Assembly (NCBI GenBank): GCA_002293525.1
Contig: DBDJ01000051.1
Location: forward strand, 1 to 19,743
Length of the DNA stretch: 19,743 bases
Reading direction: 5' to 3'
Origin: Lachnospiraceae bacterium UBA935
Lineage (GTDB): Bacteria > Bacillota > Clostridia > Lachnospirales > Lachnospiraceae
Below are positions 1 through 6,689 of this stretch, in pieces. Position 1 is the first letter of the stretch. Each line of letters opens with the position of its first letter. Position numbers and translations under genes: made by a program. The notes under the pieces were generated by a model that saw nothing but the letters and a program-made list of their open reading frames with translations, was not told where the DNA came from and made no database searches.

Positions 1-210
1 TTACTTAACTGTTGAAGACCCGAATAAAAATCCACTGTTTTCTGTATGTTTTACCCATGCAACATCATCATAATAGGCAAATAGTGATGGATTATAATTT
101 TTATTTTCTTTAGAGACATATAATGATATAATATAAATCAGATTGATAATCATTAATAATGCGATAAGTAGTAATACAATTATTGAGGATATGACTATTT
201 TGCGTCTCAT
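1..210 (-). CDS. small single-pass membrane protein, unknown function
   Basis: Encodes 69 residues; both the ATG start and the TAA stop lie inside the window. Residues about 5-33 form one strongly hydrophobic Ile/Leu-rich helix after a short basic start (MRRK), so the protein should sit in the cytoplasmic membrane with a short polar tail of about 35 residues. A GAAAGGA ribosome binding site lies about 10 bases upstream of the ATG. It is divergent from the next gene with only 31 bases between the two starts, so each promoter would have to lie within or next to the other coding region. The AT-rich composition differs from the genes after 3.7 kb and fits cargo of the adjacent mobile element. I do not recognise the family. 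Confidence 0.6.
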   Translation of the reverse strand: MRRKIVISSIIVLLLIALLMIINLIYIISLYVSKENKNYNPSLFAYYDDVAWVKHTENSGFLFGSSTVK

Positions 211-241
211 TATGTAGTAATCCTTTCAGGGGAGGATACTT

Positions 242-865
242 GTGATAGTTTTCATGTGGATAATAATAGCTGTTATCATATTACTAATAATATGCATTAT
301 TATATATAAAAGTCAAGCACGGAATGGTCCTGTTAGTAAAGTTGCATATTTTCTATTTACTATAACATCAGTTATAGGCTTAGTTACATATTTAACAAAT
401 CCTTCTAAAATTATAGATGAAATACTTGATTGGTTTCCGACCTCTGGTCAAAAGAAAGAGGAACAAGTAAAGCCAAGTCCACCATTTACTGTGACATTCC
501 CTGAAAAAACCATTATTAATACCGAGGATGTGAGTAATATTGATTTGGATAATACAGAATCTGAATACATAGTTCAACCGGTTTTTCTAAATATTCATAA
601 TGAAATGGTAAGAGATAACCAAGGTTTCATATTTATTGAATGGACTCCAATTAAAAATAATCTGGGGTATACTTTATATCTTTCTTTGGATGATCCCTTT
701 CAGCAGTATAATCTTAATCAAGATATTTTTGTAGAAGATAATTGGTACAATTTAGATGCTAATGAATTTCCGTTAGATACACTTGTTTTTATTTCAGTTG
801 CTACAAATAGGAAAAATGGAGTGGAGTCTGAATTAGAAACACTAAATTTCAAAATAGTTAATTAA
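242..865 (+). CDS. membrane-anchored protein with possible Fn3-like C-terminal domain
   Basis: Encodes 207 residues from a GTG start, chosen because GGGGAGG lies 6 bases upstream. Two hydrophobic helices (about residues 3-21 and 33-52) suggest a hairpin or double membrane anchor. A low-complexity linker with EEQVKPSPP follows, then a domain of about 130 residues. The end of that domain (about 128-206) shows alternating beta strands, an early Trp in FIEWTP, a central YTLYLS strand and a closing FISVAT strand, a layout resembling a fibronectin type III or similar beta-sandwich. That fold is inference, not a confident family match. It is divergently paired with the upstream small membrane gene and just as AT-rich. 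It is probably accessory cargo of the mobile element; function unknown. Confidence 0.65.
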   Translation: MIVFMWIIIAVIILLIICIIIYKSQARNGPVSKVAYFLFTITSVIGLVTYLTNPSKIIDEILDWFPTSGQKKEEQVKPSPPFTVTFPEKTIINTEDVSNIDLDNTESEYIVQPVFLNIHNEMVRDNQGFIFIEWTPIKNNLGYTLYLSLDDPFQQYNLNQDIFVEDNWYNLDANEFPLDTLVFISVATNRKNGVESELETLNFKIVN

Positions 866-1004
866 TATCTTTACCTTCATTTTATATAAAAAGTTGTGCA
901 ATTGTTATGAATGAGAAATCAAATTAAGGAGGCTGAAATAGCAAGTAAAAAATAATAATACTTATAAAAGCATGTATCTGTTGACGTAAAGTGATAGGGG
1001 TATA

Positions 1005-1571
1005 ATGGCTAAATTAATCATACGGTGCAATTATTTGAAATACGCACCTGTATCTCACCTGCAAAATTTTATTCATTATCTTGGTACTCGTGAGGGTGTG
1101 GAAAAAGTAAGCAGTACTAACGCATTACTTCCTGCAACTATAAAGCAAATGGATCTTATTCAAGAAATTCTCATAAAAGTCACAGAAACGACAAAAATGC
1201 ATGAATACCACGACTACCAACAAAACCCCTCCAGAGAGAATGCCTCCGAGTTTATCACCCAGGCACTGGAGCAAAACATAGAACTCATTGCCAAAAAGAA
1301 AAATTACATAGACTATCTAGCAAAAAGGCCAAGAGTTGAAAAAATCGGAACACACGGCCTGTTTTCTTATGAAAATGAGGCTGTAGTATTATCTCAAGTA
1401 GTTGATCAAATTTCTAATCACATTGGTGTCGTTTGGATTAATGTCATCAGCCTGCGGCGCGAGGATGCGGAACGCCTTGGTTATGACCATGTATCTGAGT
1501 GGCAGTCACTTCCAGATGGAGGAAGAAGCTGTCATGCAAGCCGAAATGTACATGATGTAAACACCGCATAA
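1005..1571 (+). pseudogene. MobP-type relaxase, N-terminal fragment
   Basis: The 188-residue frame begins like the MobP3-type relaxases of Firmicute mobilizable elements. The start MAKLIIRCNYLK is followed by NFIHYLGTREGVEK, in which Tyr25 is the likely strand-nicking tyrosine. GLFSYENEAVVLSQ and ISLRREDAERLGYDHVSEWQSL also match the pattern I know from that family. The match ends right after SEWQSL: the last 17 or so residues are unrelated, and the His-rich metal-binding motif (HPHxH type) and the rest of the relaxase are missing from all frames up to the next gene. It is therefore truncated or frameshifted and unlikely to nick DNA. An AGGGG ribosome binding site lies 4 bases upstream. An orphan AAGGAGG at 926-932 precedes no start codon and may mark another lost gene. 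Confidence 0.65.
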
Positions 1572-1664
1572 ATAAAACTCAAATCATAGATCAAAAATAA
1601 ATTAAACACCCAAAACAACCAAAGCAACTACAGCAACCACAGGATCTACAGAAAGAGGATACAA

Positions 1665-1835
1665 ATGCTAGAGAATTACCCGGATGTAATGAATATTGAG
1701 GATATATGCACAGCCCTGAACATAGGGAAAAACACAGCCTACCAACTGGTCAGGAACAAATCACTGAAAAGCATCCGCATCGGAAAGACCTACAAAATCC
1801 CTAAAATATATCTAATTGAATTCCTCAAAACATAA
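1665..1835 (+). CDS. excisionase-like helix-turn-helix protein (Xis type)
   Basis: A 56-residue frame, ATG at 1665 to TAA at 1835, with AAGAGG 6 bases before the start. The reading MNIEDICTALNIGKNTAYQL followed by a short basic loop (SLKSIRIGKTYKIPK) and a closing helix (YLIEFLKT) is the pattern of HTH_17/MerR-like excisionase proteins, as in Tn916 Xis and related clostridial elements. Such proteins bind repeats near the element ends and bias the integrase toward excision. Its place 165 bases upstream of the integrase, in the same orientation, is the standard xis-int order. The frame is intact, unlike the relaxase before it and the integrase after it. It is shorter than many automatic cut-offs and easily missed. 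Confidence 0.72.
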   Translation: MLENYPDVMNIEDICTALNIGKNTAYQLVRNKSLKSIRIGKTYKIPKIYLIEFLKT

Positions 1836-1896
1836 CACGAATTACCTCCAGCCTCATCCCCCGCATTTCACCCATCTCCAACAATAGCACTCTTAT

Positions 1897-1916
1897 AACA
1901 ACAATCAACAACAATC
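1897..1916 (+). repeat. two exact 10-bp tandem repeats upstream of int
   Basis: AACAACAATC occurs twice back to back in the xis-int intergenic region. Short direct repeats near int often serve as arm-type sites for integrase or Xis. Here that role is only a possibility. Confidence 0.4.
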
Positions 1917-1925
1917 ATGATTAAA

Positions 1926-1954
1926 TTGCTTTAGTAGCCATATTACTTTATAAT
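1926..1954 (+). promoter_or_regulatory. sigma-A type promoter for the integrase
   Basis: TTGCTT at 1926-1931, a 17-base spacer and a perfect TATAAT at 1949-1954, located 45 bases before the integrase start. The integrase therefore probably has its own promoter in addition to any readthrough from xis. Confidence 0.6.
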
Positions 1955-1999
1955 AAAGGTACTACACAACAGATAGCGGCTGCTCAGAAAGGAGGCAAT

Positions 2000-3159
2000 T
2001 TGACAGGTAGCCTACAAATCAAAGGAAACATATACTACGCCGTAGTCAACTACACCGACGAAGACGGCAATCGTAAACTAAAATGGATCTCCACCCGCCT
2101 AAAGGTGGACGGCAGCAACAAACGCAAAGCAGACAAATTTCTGCGGGATGTAATCAGCCAGCACGAGGACAGCAAGGTTATATTCTCCAAAGAAGTCCTC
2201 TTCTCCGACTGGATGCTCAGCTGGCTGGATCGAATGAAATCCAACGTGGAACTGACCACATGGGAGGGATATGAAAGTTATGTCCGGGTCCACATCGTGC
2301 CGTACTTTTCCGTAAGACGGATCATGCTGACAGATCTGGAACCCAAGCACCTCCAGGACTATTTTACCGAAAAGCTGAAAAACGGCCGTGCCGACGGCAA
2401 AGGCGGCCTGTGCGTGGAATCGGTCAAGAAGCATAAAAGGTCATGCGCCTTGCCCTGACCGAAGCCCTGAACCTCAACCTCATTCCCTACAACCCTTCCG
2501 ACCGGACCAAGCTGCCGAAGAACGACAACAAATTCGTAGCCAGCTTCTACAATGAAGAACAGGCAATGGAACTGCTGCGAATCTGCAAAGACTCCGTCAT
2601 CGAACCGGCGGTAATCTTAACGGTATACTACGGCCTCAGAAGAAGCGAAGTCTGCGGCCTGAAATGGTCAGCCATTGATTTTGACAAAGGCACGATGCTG
2701 ATCAAGAACACCGTGGTCACCGTGCGAACCCGTGTGGAAAAGGAACGGGCCAAGAATAAAAGCAGCTATCGCACCTTCCCCTTACTGCCCGCTGTAAAAA
2801 CCTACCTAAAGGCCCTACAGCACCACCAGAAGAAAATGCAGCTGCTCTGCGGTGACACCTACGTCAGAAACGACTATATCTGCAAATGGGACGACGGCAG
2901 GCCACTGGAGCCGGGGTATATCAGCAAGAAATTCGCCAAGATGATTAAATCATCCACCCTCCCCCAGATCCGGTTCCACGACCTCAGGCACTCAACAGCA
3001 AGCATCCTGATCGGCCTGAAATTCGGCCTCAAAGAAGTCCAGGAATGGCTCGGACACAACGACATCTCCACCACGGCAAACATCTACGCCCACTTAGAAT
3101 ACACAACAAAAGTAATGATGGTCGACAGCCTCAACGAGAAAATAAAGCTCCCCGTTTGA
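2000..3159 (+). pseudogene. int: tyrosine recombinase/integrase, split by one frameshift
   Basis: Two overlapping frames make one integrase of about 388 residues. The first (2000-2458) starts at TTG with AAAGGAGG 4 bases upstream. It carries an AP2-like arm-binding domain (about residues 1-50) and the helical core-binding domain (about 68-130). The frame is lost just after VKKHKR, at about 2437-2443. The second frame (in frame from 2443, MRLALTEALN) continues the family pattern and ends at 3159. It contains the complete catalytic set in its own numbering: Arg66 (GLRRSE), a Lys near 104-106, His179 and Arg182 (HDLRHS), His205 (LGHND) and the nucleophile Tyr215 (NIYAHL). One missing base in the AGG-TCATG stretch explains the break. 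It is either a real inactivating mutation or a sequencing error. The 3' end faces the tRNA gene. Confidence 0.85.
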
Positions 3160-3172
3160 CCCATTCCCAAAA

Positions 3173-3196
3173 TCCGTTAGAAGTTCCGTTAGAAGT
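3173..3196 (+). repeat. two exact 12-bp tandem repeats downstream of int
   Basis: TCCGTTAGAAGT occurs twice without a gap between the integrase stop and the tRNA 3' end, about 83 bases from the presumed attachment site. Location and form fit arm-type integrase binding sites at an element end; binding is inferred only. Confidence 0.5.
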
Positions 3197-3230
3197 CGGC
3201 CATTTTGACCCCAAAACGGCCCGCAACAAT

Positions 3231-3272
3231 AAAAAAGAAAACCCCGCAAACACCGATGTTTACAAGGTTTTC
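3231..3272 (-). terminator. rho-independent terminator of the tRNA transcript
   Basis: Read on the minus strand, GAAAACC pairs with GGTTTTC around an inner AAACA/TGTTT stem, followed at once by TTTTTT (the A run at 3231-3236 on the plus strand). It begins 7 bases after the tRNA 3' end. Confidence 0.65.
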
Positions 3273-3278
3273 TCACCA

Positions 3279-3300
3279 TGGAGACAGCTGGACTCGAACC
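3279..3300. other. presumed attachment-site region (tRNA 3' end)
   Basis: The 3' part of the tRNA (T arm and acceptor) abuts the integrase side of the element, the usual core site for tRNA-targeting tyrosine integrases. I found no second copy of this sequence to the left, so the other end lies outside the window or is lost. The exact core is not defined. Confidence 0.35.
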
Positions 3301-3351
3301 AGTGACCCCTTGCTTGTCGAGCAAGTGCTCTCCCAACTGAGCTATGCCTCC
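3279..3351 (-). tRNA. tRNA-Val (GAC)-like gene with atypical C33
   Basis: A 73-base cloverleaf on the minus strand. The acceptor GGAGGCA pairs with TGTCTCC (one G-T pair), and the D arm is GCTC-AGTTGGGA-GAGC. The anticodon arm is CTTGC-TCGACAA-GCAAG and the T arm ACTGG-TTCGAGT-CCAGC; the discriminator base is A, and CCA is not encoded. The seven-base anticodon loop places GAC at 34-36, giving Val, which fits the overall sequence. Two features are odd. Position 33 is C where U is nearly universal, as if the usual CT at 32-33 were TC. The outermost T-stem pair is A49-C65. With a consensus promoter and a terminator it is probably transcribed, but its decoding ability is uncertain. Its 3' end faces the integrase gene, so it probably served as the element's attachment site. 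Confidence 0.8.
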
Positions 3352-3361
3352 CTAACTTGAG

Positions 3362-3390
3362 ATTATAGCATGCTTCTATATAATATTCAA
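3362..3390 (-). promoter_or_regulatory. promoter of the tRNA gene
   Basis: On the minus strand: TTGAAT (3385-3390), 17-base spacer, TATAAT (3362-3367), then 10 bases to the first tRNA base. Near-consensus sigma-A promoter. Confidence 0.75.
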
Positions 3391-3412
3391 GAACCAAAAT
3401 TCTTGATTTTTT
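3387..3412 (+). terminator. short hairpin with T run
   Basis: TCAAGAA and TTCTTGA form a 7-bp AT-rich stem with a 6-base loop, followed by TTTTTT on the plus strand. It overlaps the -35 box of the tRNA promoter. It could stop plus-strand readthrough from the mobile element, but the stem is weak. Confidence 0.35.
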
Positions 3413-3712
3413 ATCTTCAATGCCTTATAATTTCTATTAACGTCAAACCCCAATAATACAATAGTTATCAGTTTTAATTACGCATCAGGAGTTTGCAGTA
3501 AGGTTGTCATTAATTATGGACGAAATAATCTATATCCTAGTGCCCGAAAAACTGAAGAAATTAATTAACAAACGGGGGATCGGCAGGACTAAAACAGCAT
3601 ATCCCTTTGCTTCCGCGATTTAACCGCAGCAGAAAAGATAATAAAAAGATAAAAGGCTCTATGCACAACCTCACTGCCATAGGGCCTTTGCAGATTATAC
3701 GGAGGGTTTGCC
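3413..3712. other. intergenic region before the acetyltransferase gene
   Basis: About 300 bases with no gene I can support. It holds a possible 35-codon frame (3516-3623, MDEIIYILVPEKLKKLINKR...) that lacks a convincing ribosome binding site, a long hairpin at 3652-3689, and the GGAGGG ribosome binding site of the next gene at 3701-3706. Confidence 0.4.
3652..3689. other. 12-bp stem-loop in the leader of the GNAT gene
   Basis: AAAGGCTCTATG pairs with CATAGGGCCTTT (one G-T pair) around a 14-base loop, 11 bases before the acetyltransferase ribosome binding site. On the minus strand it is followed by TATCTTTTTATT, so it may act as a terminator in that direction. On the plus strand it could be a terminator or leader hairpin. 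Confidence 0.4.
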
Positions 3713-4201
3713 ATGCCTTTGGATATCCGGCCTGCATATACATATGATAACATAGAGAATATAAAAGTTTTATTTAACGAATATACGCAGTCTCTTTTCA
3801 CCATAGAGAGTAATTTTCAGAGCTATCTGGAACTTCAGAATTATGAAGACGAAATAAATAATCTAAATCAAAAATATGCCATGCCTGCTGGTCGCCTATA
3901 TATTGCATATTGTGCCGGACAGGCCGCCGGCTGTATCGCTTTACGTCCGATGAATCAAACAGAATGTGAAATGAAGCGCCTATATGTCAGGCCACAGTTC
4001 CGTAATAAGGGAGTGGCCAAGTCACTGTCTGAACGTATTATTCAGGATGCGGCAGATATCGGTTATCAGTATATGTTACTGGATACTTTGCCTAGCCTGG
4101 CTGCTGCTATAAGACTATATGAAAACATAGGTTTTTACCGCATTCCGCCGTACAATGACAGTCCTGTCGGAAGCACAGTATTCATGAAGCTTGACTTGTA
4201 A
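3713..4201 (+). CDS. GNAT family N-acetyltransferase
   Basis: Encodes 162 residues, normal for a single-domain GNAT enzyme that moves an acetyl group from acetyl-CoA to an amine. The central strand and loop CEMKRLYVRPQFRNKGVAKS (about residues 85-105) is the acetyl-CoA pyrophosphate-binding motif A, with the R-N-K-G-V-A form of the Q/RxxGxG/A signature. A later LYENIGFYRI stretch (about residues 135-145) is the typical motif B end of the fold. ATG at 3713 is preceded by GGAGGG with 7 bases of spacing. The gene stands alone after the tRNA, with a stem-loop in its leader. The substrate cannot be read from the sequence; free amino acids, small amines or an antibiotic are all possible. Confidence 0.85.
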   Translation: MPLDIRPAYTYDNIENIKVLFNEYTQSLFTIESNFQSYLELQNYEDEINNLNQKYAMPAGRLYIAYCAGQAAGCIALRPMNQTECEMKRLYVRPQFRNKGVAKSLSERIIQDAADIGYQYMLLDTLPSLAAAIRLYENIGFYRIPPYNDSPVGSTVFMKLDL

Positions 4202-4358
4202 GATATACTTATGATTAGAAGCATGTCATCAGATATCAGATATATGTAACCAAATGCATATAATCAGATGTAATAGAAAGATATATAAATAATAAATCCA
4301 TGAAGTATAAAAAGTATCACAGATAAAGAAATACTAAACACAAGAAATGGAGACTATC

Positions 4359-5348
4359 ATGAAATTACCCGGTTCTTTCCGGAAAACATGGGATGTTCTG
4401 CTGCCTTTTATTATTTATAACGCGGCATGTATTTTCGCTCAGATGGTGTTGCTGCAGCTCCTGCAGATATCCGGCCAATATCTGGGGGATTCTTACTTGG
4501 CGTTTATCGCCGAACATCCGGGAATGTTGCAGGGTATTATGACAGGACTTTATATTTCGGCCGGCCTGTTTGCGATCCGTCGAGCTGCCCGGAAGGAAAT
4601 CGGACCGCTTAAAACCGTGTTCCGGCCTGCACAGTCCCCAGCTATAGCTGATGCCCCCAGATCCTTCCCGCCTAACTCCCCAGCCATAGCTGATGCCCCC
4701 AGATCCTTCCCGCCGATGCCCCCGGCCATAGCTGATCCCCCTAAGCCGCTCCCGATTGAATCCCTAGTCCGCCCAAAGCTGCCGCAGTTAAGGCAGCTCA
4801 TGGAATATATGCTTATGGCGGCGTTGGCATTTACTTCCGCTCTCGGAATCAATATCCTGTTTTCCGTTACAGGAATTACGAAAATCTCGGATGCCTATTC
4901 TAGAACGGCGGAAAATCAGGCCATGATCCCTTTCGGAATCGGTGTGACGGTATTCGGCCTTATCTCGCCATTGGCAGAAGAGGTGCTGTTCCGTGGGATC
5001 ATTTATAACCGGATGAAAAAACATTATCCTTTACCGCTGGCCATATTGCTCTCCTCGTTTTTATTCGCGATATATCATCAAAATATTGTTCAAGGAGTCT
5101 ATGCAATGATTATGGGGCTTCTGATTGTATTTGCATATTATCGCTACAATGCTTTCCTGGCTCCTGTTTTATTTCATAGCATAGCCAATATCAGTATTTA
5201 TGTTCTTTCTTACAACGAAGAATTTTATCGTGCAGCGGTAAGACCGGGAGTGGGCATTATTTTTATTGCGGCATCAACCATGATTTTTGTTATTATTCAA
5301 TATATTTTCCATAAAAAATCCTTATGCCCACCAGAAGGACAAAAATAA
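4359..5348 (+). CDS. CPBP family intramembrane metalloprotease
   Basis: Start placed at the second ATG (4359) because GGAG at 4349-4352 lies 6 bases before it and overlaps the earlier ATG at 4347; this gives 329 residues. Several hydrophobic helices are visible: two near the N-terminus (about 13-36 and 50-68) and a cluster after 150. The CAAX-protease/bacteriocin-processing signature is complete: Glu207-Glu208 with Arg212 (AEEVLFRG), His240 (FAIYHQN) and His273 (LFHSIANI). These enzymes cleave within membranes, and in Firmicutes they often serve in peptide maturation or immunity; the substrate here is unknown. Unusually, a proline-rich insert made of three 14-residue repeats (SPAIADAPRSFPP type, about residues 93-134) separates the N-terminal helix pair from the catalytic core. 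Confidence 0.88.
   Translation: MKLPGSFRKTWDVLLPFIIYNAACIFAQMVLLQLLQISGQYLGDSYLAFIAEHPGMLQGIMTGLYISAGLFAIRRAARKEIGPLKTVFRPAQSPAIADAPRSFPPNSPAIADAPRSFPPMPPAIADPPKPLPIESLVRPKLPQLRQLMEYMLMAALAFTSALGINILFSVTGITKISDAYSRTAENQAMIPFGIGVTVFGLISPLAEEVLFRGIIYNRMKKHYPLPLAILLSSFLFAIYHQNIVQGVYAMIMGLLIVFAYYRYNAFLAPVLFHSIANISIYVLSYNEEFYRAAVRPGVGIIFIAASTMIFVIIQYIFHKKSLCPPEGQK
4635..4760 (+). repeat. three 42-bp tandem repeats inside the CPBP protease gene
   Basis: Units 4635-4676, 4677-4718 and 4719-4760. The first two are almost identical and the third is diverged. Each codes for 14 residues (PAIAD-PRSFPP pattern). The unit length is a multiple of three, so the frame is kept. Confidence 0.8.
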
Positions 5349-5408
5349 AAGAGGAGCCATACCAAGCCAAAGGAGTCATATCAAGCCAAAGTAGCCATGC
5401 CTAATAAT
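5348..5408 (+). repeat. degenerate ~20-bp tandem repeats before the cyclase gene
   Basis: Three tandem copies of a unit like AAAGGAGYCATAYCAAGCC (5348-5368, 5369-5387, 5388-5408). They are followed by AAAAGGAGCCGTA, which contains the ribosome binding site of the next gene. Two of the three copies and that site carry a GGAG core. Confidence 0.5.
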
Positions 5409-5430
5409 AAAAAAGGAGCCGTAGCGCAAC

Positions 5431-6051
5431 ATGATAATATATGACATAACCCAAGAGCTGTTTTCCAGCAGTGTCTATCCTGGCGACGCAAGTCCGGTTC
5501 ATAGGCAAGTCCGCAGTATTGCCGGTGGGGATATCTGCAATCTTTCCGAACTTACGATGAATGTCCATAACGGGACTCATCTAGATGCCCCGTGGCACTT
5601 TCTTGATAATGGCAAAAAAATTGAGCAACTAGACCTGTCCAAATGTGTCGGTGAAGCGGCGGTGATTGAAACCACGGGATTTATCACGGAAGAAATGGTT
5701 AAGGCCATTTACCATGGCAAGGAAAATGATCCGGCTTATAAAAGAATCCTGTTCAAGGGCAAGGCGATGCTTACCATAGCGGGAGCCCGACAGCTGAACC
5801 GCTATCATATTGAACTGATCGGCAGTGAATACCAGACCATCGGGCCGCCGGAGGATCCCGTCGCCGTCCACTATGAACTGCTGGGACGGGAAGTCGTTTT
5901 GCTGGAAGGCTTGGTGCTTAAAGATGTGCCAACCACAGAGACGATAACCGCAACGATTTTTGCCGGAACCTATTTCTTAAGTGCCGCTCCGTTGAAACTG
6001 GGCGGCGCGGAAGGAGCACCTTGCCGGGCTTTGCTTCTGAAGGACGAGTAA
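5431..6051 (+). CDS. cyclase family protein (kynurenine formamidase-like hydrolase)
   Basis: Encodes 206 residues, the normal length for the PF04199 cyclase/arylformamidase family of metal-dependent amide and ester hydrolases. The signature HNGTHLDAPWHF is complete: His46, His50, Asp52 and His56 are the expected metal ligands and catalytic residues. The early DITQELFSSSVYPGD stretch and the ILFKGKAMLTIAGARQLN/HIELIGSEYQTIGP segments follow the family order. Well-studied members open N-formylkynurenine in tryptophan breakdown, but many clostridial members sit outside any tryptophan pathway, and no other kynurenine gene is nearby, so the substrate is open. The ATG at 5431 has GGAG 12 bases upstream, a long spacing, but no better in-frame start is seen. 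Confidence 0.88.
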   Translation: MIIYDITQELFSSSVYPGDASPVHRQVRSIAGGDICNLSELTMNVHNGTHLDAPWHFLDNGKKIEQLDLSKCVGEAAVIETTGFITEEMVKAIYHGKENDPAYKRILFKGKAMLTIAGARQLNRYHIELIGSEYQTIGPPEDPVAVHYELLGREVVLLEGLVLKDVPTTETITATIFAGTYFLSAAPLKLGGAEGAPCRALLLKDE

Positions 6052-6116
6052 AAGTTTTTATTTATCCATAAATCCGCCCGTTATCTGCCGTATAAATATA
6101 GAAAGGAGTCACTCAC

Positions 6117-6689
6117 GTGACGAATGAGCAATTTGAGGCCGCTATTGCACGGATGCTCCGTGGAGACAGAGCCGGACTGAAAGAAATCTATGAAGCTTAT
6201 ATCGGATATATTTACCGCATCATCTTTGAGATCCTGCAAAATAAAGAAAATGCGGAAGATGTTACCAGCGAGTTTTTTATTAAGCTATGGGGCAGAGCAG
6301 GCAGCTACCGGCCGGGAAACGGCCACAAAGCCTTCCTCACAGTGACGGCAAGGAACATGGCGATTGACTTCCTCCGCAAATACCGCAAAGAAGAACTGAC
6401 CGCCATGTTGCAGGATATCGGTACAGATCCGGAGGAAGGATTTCTTTCCGGGAAACAGCTCCCCGGCGAACGCACTGGCCCGACGACGGAAGCTATCGTG
6501 GTAGAAGAAATATCCCTTCAGGCGGCCCTAGCGGCCCTGAAAGAAGCGGAACGCCAGATTGTCAGCATGAAGGTGCTCGGAGAGCTGACATTTAAAGAAA
6601 TCGCTGAGATTATGAATATCCCTATGGGAACGGTTACTTGGCGGTACCAGAATGCTATTAAAAAACTAAGGAGGTGCGGATATGAGTAA
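6117..6689 (+). CDS. ECF-type RNA polymerase sigma factor
   Basis: Encodes 190 residues from GTG at 6117, preceded by GAAAGGAG with 8 bases of spacing. Region 2 spans about residues 20-90, with the DxxxDV-like core-binding stretch ENAEDVTSEFFIKLW and the -10 recognition part KAFLTVTARNMAIDFLRKYR. A variable linker (91-135) follows, then region 4 (about 137-187) with the helix-turn-helix LTFKEIAEIMNIPMGTVTWR that reads the -35 box. It lacks regions 1 and 3, as ECF factors do. It overlaps by 8 bases with the next gene, which has the features of its anti-sigma factor, so the pair should be translationally coupled. The upstream 65 bases show no clear sigma-A promoter. Regulated targets probably include its own operon and perhaps the lipoproteins downstream. 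Confidence 0.92.
   Translation: MTNEQFEAAIARMLRGDRAGLKEIYEAYIGYIYRIIFEILQNKENAEDVTSEFFIKLWGRAGSYRPGNGHKAFLTVTARNMAIDFLRKYRKEELTAMLQDIGTDPEEGFLSGKQLPGERTGPTTEAIVVEEISLQAALAALKEAERQIVSMKVLGELTFKEIAEIMNIPMGTVTWRYQNAIKKLRRCGYE

Noticed and set aside
2437..2445. Programmed ribosomal frameshift in the integrase
   Set aside because: No X-XXY-YYZ slippery heptamer in the right frame and no downstream stem-loop or pseudoknot stands out. A one-base loss is the simpler explanation.
3516..3623. 35-codon open frame before the acetyltransferase
   Set aside because: No properly spaced ribosome binding site, no recognisable family, and a length expected by chance.
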